Positions 61,554 to 64,000 of a stretch of 64,000 nt of DNA are shown here, in pieces (position 1 is the stretch's first letter; every line of letters starts with the position of its first letter). The stretch covers positions 1 through 64,000 of the forward strand of contig NZ_JAFKOJ010000005.1 in assembly GCF_017303275.1 (NCBI RefSeq). The letters are read 5' to 3'. The DNA comes from Bacillus sp. NTK034 (GTDB taxonomy: Bacteria; Bacillota; Bacilli; Bacillales; Cytobacillaceae). The notes beneath the pieces are model-generated. The model worked only from the letters and a program-made list of their open reading frames with translations. It was not told the DNA's origin and made no database searches. A program made the position numbers and the translations under genes.

Positions 61554-61933
61554 CTATTTGCAGGTAGCCTGAATCTATTTGCGAGTTCCGAGTTCTTTTT
61601 GCAAAATCTAAGATTCTATTTTCAATTTGATAATCCTAGACTGATCCCCGATCTATTGCTTCTCGTCTATTTGCAGGTAGCAGCCTGGTATTTGTACTTT
61701 TCCAGTTCTATTTGCCGAATTCATCCTGCTATTTGCAGCATACTCCGTTTTATTTGCAGAATCCCCGGTTCTATTTGCCAATCAACTAAGCGAGCCGTTT
61801 CCCGTTCTTATGCAGTTCATCTATTTGCAGAATCCAGCTAACTATTTGTAAATTACCTATTCTATTTGCAGATTTTCCAGCCCTATTTGCAGGGTTAAGC
61901 ATCTATTTGTATGTTTCCGTGCTCTTTTTGCAG
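61554..61933. repeat. Array B of the CTATTTGCAG periodic repeat (about 17 units)
   Basis: CTATTTGCAG or near variants start at 61554, 61575, 61595, 61616, (61636), 61667, 61688, 61708, 61729, 61750, 61771, 61821, 61842, 61862, 61883, 61903 and 61924. Nearly all steps are 20 or 21 bases; the exceptions (near 61653 and 61807) look like decayed or deleted units. Cores such as CTATTTGCAGAAT and CTATTTGTA vary by one or two bases. It fills the gap between a plus-strand terminator and the chemoreceptor terminator, outside any gene. Confidence 0.88.
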
Positions 61934-61963
61934 GGTTCACATTCTGAACCCGCGGCCACATAA

Positions 61964-61991
61964 AAACAGACCCGCCAAACCGGCGGGTCCT
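61964..61991 (-). terminator. Terminator of the chemoreceptor gene
   Basis: GACCCGCC (61969-61976) pairs with GGCGGGTC (61982-61989); minus-strand RNA continues with UGUUUUUAU. It lies just after the stop codon. Confidence 0.88.
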
Positions 61992-61996
61992 TCTAT

Positions 61997-64000
61997 TTAA
62001 CTCACTTTAAACTTCTTAATAGAATCCAGCAGCTCCTCCGCCATTCCCGAAAGTGAAGCAGCAGATGCCGCAATTTCTTCCATGGACGCCAGCTGCTCTT
62101 CTGTAGCAGCGGATACATCCTGGCTTTCGGCTGTGGTGACAGCGGCAATTTCTTCGATTGCGCTTACGAGTTCTACCACCTGGTCGGCACCTTCAGCCAT
62201 GTCCTTTATGGATGAGGAAACTTCTGCAATCTGGCCCGAAACGGTGTCGGCAAATTGCTGGATGTGGCTGAAGGCATCTCCTGCATTGTTAACCAGGTCA
62301 ATTCCTTTTTCCACTTCAGCTGTTCCTTTTTCCATGGAAGAGATGGCTTTGCCTGTATCCGTTTGGATCGTTGAGATCAGTTCGCGGATGCTTTCAGTTG
62401 ATTTGGATGATTGTTCTGCCAGCTTGCGGACTTCATCGGCTACAACTGCAAATCCCCTTCCGTGCTCGCCTGCTCTTGCTGCTTCAATGGCTGCATTAAG
62501 CGCGAGCAAATTCGTCTGAGCGGCAATTTCGGAAATAACATTGACAATCTGGCCAATTTCCTCCGAGCGCTTTCCTAACGTATGAACAATGGAACCTAAT
62601 TCAGAAACTGTTAAATTAATATTTTTCATCTGATTCGTTGAAAGATCGATTGCTTCATTTCCTTTTACTACCACTTCATTTGTCTCATTAGCGGTTTGGG
62701 CCACAACGTTTGTATTCAGCATGATCTGCTGAATGCGTCCGGACATCTCTTTTACAACAGAAGTGCTTTCTTTCACTTTTTCTGTCTGCTGCTCAGTAGC
62801 TGATGCTACTTCCTGAATAGAGTTGGCCACCTGTTCTGTTGCCATATTATTCTGCTCAGAGCTTGCCGTCAGCTGTTCTGATGAGGAAGCAAGGTGAACC
62901 GCTTTTTCGCTCACATGGTTGATAAGCTGCTGCAGTGAAAGGACCATTTTATTGAAGCTAATACCCAGTTTGCTGATTTCATCGTTATTTTTAACCTCAA
63001 ACTTCTGGGTCAGATCTCCTTCGCTGACTTTATCTGTTGCTGCAATCAGCTGATTGAGCGGGCGTGTAATCGAGCGGACAATAAAATAAGAAATAAGTGC
63101 ACCTATAAGGACGAAAATGGCTATGAATATAATCGTCGACATGAAGATAGGCTGTACGGCTGATGTTACTTCTTCCAGATTCATTGTGCCAAGCACCTTC
63201 ATGCCTGTCAGCCCATTGGTGGTAAAGTGCATTTCCTTCTTTTCGCCATCAAGAGTGTATTCTACCTGCCCTTTTTCCTTTTCCAGGACTTCCGGCAGCC
63301 AGCTTCCCTCTGCCTCTGTGCCTGGCTTCTCCTGAGGGTGCACTAAAAAGCTTCCCTCCGCACTTAAGATAGCGGGATAGCCTTCTTTCCCAATCTTAAT
63401 GTTATTGGATAGCTCGCTTAGAGCAGAGAGACTTAAATCAATTCCGATAACGCCGGAGCTGTCGCCAAGCTTTTGGGCTACTGTAATAAGGATATTTCCA
63501 CTTACAGCATCAACATATGGCTCTGTGATAAAGGCTTTTCCCTTTGCCTCCATGGCTCCCTGATACCAGGGGCGTGTGGTTGCATCAAAGTCAGCCGGCA
63601 GATCTGCCCGCGGATAGATGACTAAATCACCCTCTTCAGAACCAGCATAAATAGCGACTGCCTCCGGATGGAGCTCTTTATACTGGCTAAAGGCATTTGT
63701 TGTTTTATCTAATTCTTCATCTGTATAAAAATCCTTCTTGATCTGCTTGGAAAAATAATTTGTATCCCCCATCTTGGGTTTAATAAAGTTCATAATAAAC
63801 TGGTCAAGGATTTTTACATTCTCATTTGCACTCATCTCAATCTGGTTTTTAATCTCATCATGTGCCTTCTGATAGGATATGTATCCGATTGAAATGGAAG
63901 GAATTAATAGAATAATAATGAATGAGAGCAATAATTTCTTCCTAATTGTAAATGAAAACAGCGACCCTTTTTCTCTCTGCTTCTTCTGTTTTTTCTTTTT
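61997..64000 (-). CDS. Methyl-accepting chemotaxis protein, 5' end outside the window
   Basis: At least 667 residues; the frame stays open to the window edge with a basic head ([22 protein letters not shown]), so the true start is beyond 64000 and the TTG at 63931 is not the start. A first membrane segment ([14 protein letters not shown]) is followed by a periplasmic-side dCache-type sensor ([47 protein letters not shown]), a second membrane segment ([24 protein letters not shown]), HAMP and the signalling domain with [39 protein letters not shown]. It signals to CheA. The WYQG/EPYVD signature suggests amino-acid or organic-acid sensing. Confidence 0.92.
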   Translation of the reverse strand, partial: KKKKQKKQREKGSLFSFTIRKKLLLSFIIILLIPSISIGYISYQKAHDEIKNQIEMSANENVKILDQFIMNFIKPKMGDTNYFSKQIKKDFYTDEELDKTTNAFSQYKELHPEAVAIYAGSEEGDLVIYPRADLPADFDATTRPWYQGAMEAKGKAFITEPYVDAVSGNILITVAQKLGDSSGVIGIDLSLSALSELSNNIKIGKEGYPAILSAEGSFLVHPQEKPGTEAEGSWLPEVLEKEKGQVEYTLDGEKKEMHFTTNGLTGMKVLGTMNLEEVTSAVQPIFMSTIIFIAIFVLIGALISYFIVRSITRPLNQLIAATDKVSEGDLTQKFEVKNNDEISKLGISFNKMVLSLQQLINHVSEKAVHLASSSEQLTASSEQNNMATEQVANSIQEVASATEQQTEKVKESTSVVKEMSGRIQQIMLNTNVVAQTANETNEVVVKGNEAIDLSTNQMKNINLTVSELGSIVHTLGKRSEEIGQIVNVISEIAAQTNLLALNAAIEAARAGEHGRGFAVVADEVRKLAEQSSKSTESIRELISTIQTDTGKAISSMEKGTAEVEKGIDLVNNAGDAFSHIQQFADTVSGQIAEVSSSIKDMAEGADQVVELVSAIEEIAAVTTAESQDVSAATEEQLASMEEIAASAASLSGMAEELLDSIKKFKVS

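Noticed and set aside
61539..61841. 100-residue frame through array B
   Set aside because: It consists of the periodic repeat translated and has biased, low-complexity composition.
61554..61933. CRISPR array
   Set aside because: The unit is only 20-21 bases, cores are 8-10 bases and degenerate, spacers are 10-11 bases and no cas genes are present.
63931..63933. TTG at 63931 as start of the chemoreceptor
   Set aside because: The frame is open upstream to the window edge and encodes a normal basic cytosolic head.

Overview
The window looks like the chromosome of a spore-former-type Bacillaceae (Bacillus/Cytobacillus/Mesobacillus-like). The basis is AGGAGG-type ribosome sites with many TTG/GTG starts, sigma-A promoters, a CcpA cre-like site, Bacillus-type eps genes, a PbpC-type PBP and S-layer proteins with SbsC-type anchors. 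I cannot name the species. No rRNA, tRNA, CRISPR array or intact transposase was seen.

Layout. 1-1.07 kb: a truncated TetR-family gene and decayed DNA with small repeats. 1.07-16.5 kb (minus strand): a Wzx/Wzy-type polysaccharide operon. It starts with a CpsC/CpsD/CpsB tyrosine-kinase module, then a structured leader in the position of the EAR (epsC) antitermination RNA, then PglF/PglE/PglC/PglD-type genes for UDP-diNAc-bacillosamine and its phosphotransferase, a WbuB-like glycosyltransferase, CapE/CapF/CapG-type genes for UDP-L-FucNAc, a second glycosyltransferase, a flippase and a polymerase. 17.0-17.8 kb: an SGNH-like gene frameshifted at a run of eight C. 18.2-30.8 kb: a surface-protein island. 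Five proteins share an SbsC-like helical module (one is the likely S-layer protein, one a C39-like peptidase); an S41 protease and an SH3-like secreted protein lie among them. 31.0-32.6 kb: an LCP ligase and a c-di-GMP-I riboswitch in front of a 76-aa orphan protein.

32.7-38.9 kb: a catabolic operon with a TRAP transporter, tartrate-type dehydrogenase, SDR and aldehyde dehydrogenase. 39.1-43.8 kb: hutG-gltS, divergent from a LysR regulator followed by a YfcC-family carrier. 44.0-46.0 kb: a PbpC-like PBP. 46.1-49.9 kb: an ascorbate-type PTS (IIC, IIB) whose only local EIIA is fused to its PRD regulator. 50.1-59.8 kb: a ROK-regulated cluster with an Fe3+/polyamine-type ABC importer, an argininosuccinate-lyase-like enzyme and, divergently, a large secreted PIG-L deacetylase. 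Similar inverted repeats lie at both ends of the divergent region, and a cre-like box overlaps the ABC promoter. 59.9-61.5 kb: a NERD-domain protein and two small unknown genes. 62.0-64.0 kb: a chemotaxis receptor cut by the window edge.

The best candidates for something undescribed are (1) three intergenic arrays of the degenerate motif CTATTTGCAG at a strict 20-21-bp period (two helical turns), (2) the ROK-ABC-lyase-deacetylase cluster, which looks like one uptake and degradation system for an unknown N-acylated or aspartate-derived compound, and (3) the riboswitch-controlled 76-aa protein. Functions are inferred from motifs and context; no database search was possible.
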